DNA of 64,000 nt from Balanoglossus misakiensis (taxonomy: Eukaryota > Hemichordata): contig CM082578.2 in NCBI GenBank assembly GCA_040954595.2, positions 5,084,001-5,148,000 of the forward strand. The letters run 5' to 3'. Numbering within the stretch: the stretch's first letter is position 1; the number at the start of each line of letters is the position of its first letter. The position numbers and the translations under genes were made by a program. The notes under the pieces were generated by a model. It had not been told where the DNA came from and ran no database searches. It worked only from the letters and a program-made list of their open reading frames with translations. Below are positions 63,600-64,000 of this stretch, piece after piece.

Positions 63600-64000
63600 C
63601 ACAATATTTCCCCTGATTTTCTTATCTGTCGCATGCAGAACATGTGAAGTTGACCGATTCCCATATTGCAACCCAGTGACCTACAATAGAAGAAGGGCTT
63701 ACAACTTACCGAATGCCTTGTTTCGAGAGTGTTGTGGGATAAAAAATCAAGACGATTAAGTTAGCCGAAGAAAAATTTTGAAATGGGCTCAAAGTCACGT
63801 CCCAGAATATACATGTGCCATCACGACTTCTTTAACCAATCCATCTGACTTCAACACTGCTTGTACACACAAAAAAACTCGAGCATAAGATGAGAAGGCG
63901 CCATCTTCATAATCTAACCAGGATTCTTTCTTTTTTTGATAGTTAGAGTATTGAGTCACTATTATACACAGCGCAGCCAGCGCTCGATTAGCGACTGCAT

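Larger units (their letters stand above)
59213..63999. other. OTUD5 3' UTR and downstream intergenic DNA
   Basis: The OTUD5 3' UTR runs to about 59970. The rest holds a CGCGCG patch near 60826, the ATTC microsatellite and the foldback at 63457–63599. A 62-codon frame (62609–62793) ends at a strong GTAAGT donor but encodes nothing I recognise. Confidence 0.45.

Noticed and set aside
1-63999. Prokaryotic systems such as CRISPR arrays, operons or phage genes
   Set aside because: Intron-containing animal genes and microsatellites fill the window; no spaced direct-repeat array or ribosome-binding-site-led gene series exists.

Overview
This is a piece of animal nuclear genome. Four multi-exon genes can be reconstructed with GT–AG (once GC–AG) introns. 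Most introns are 0.1–3 kb, codon use is mixed, and there is abundant microsatellite and MITE-type repeat DNA. The proteins align closely, from memory of the families, with vertebrate MFSD3, MRPL2, LSM8 and OTUD5. The frequent TAGGCCT and ACATGTA words and the gene sequences suggest an invertebrate deuterostome (hemichordate, echinoderm or cephalochordate). The exact taxon cannot be fixed from sequence alone.

Layout. Positions 1–106 (minus) hold the first coding exon of a secreted protein that runs off the left edge. Positions 107–30850 form a roughly 31 kb gene-poor stretch with long microsatellites (CT, CAAA, CATA/CAGA, ATG, CATAT, GACA, CTTC, ATTC), one degenerate tandem repeat and a strong CTCF-like site. 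No convincing exon was found there. Positions 30851–38186 (plus) carry MFSD3, a putative major-facilitator transporter, in five exons. Positions 42944–45353 (minus) carry MRPL2 (mitochondrial ribosomal protein uL2m) in four exons, convergent with MFSD3. Positions 47299–49000 (plus) carry LSM8 (U6 snRNP Sm-like protein) in three exons, divergent from MRPL2. Positions 51667–59212 (plus) carry OTUD5 (OTU-family deubiquitinase) in nine exons. Positions 59213–63999 hold the OTUD5 3' UTR, an ATTC microsatellite, a foldback element and no recognised gene.

The four genes are housekeeping or regulatory genes from unrelated pathways (membrane transport, mitochondrial translation, pre-mRNA splicing, ubiquitin signalling). 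There is no operon logic and no evidence of a new biochemical system.

The most notable observations are these. (1) LSM8 intron 1 carries a textbook U12-type (minor spliceosome) donor and branch site. (2) Two 804-bp MITE-like elements, apparently identical by eye and in opposite orientation, flank MFSD3 exons 4–5 and all of MRPL2. They are a possible substrate for inversion. (3) MRPL2 intron 2 can only be spliced in frame with a GC–AG donor. (4) At least three further families of short inverted-repeat elements occupy introns and intergenic DNA, including a TTAA-flanked family with three copies, one ending 26 bp before an OTUD5 splice acceptor.
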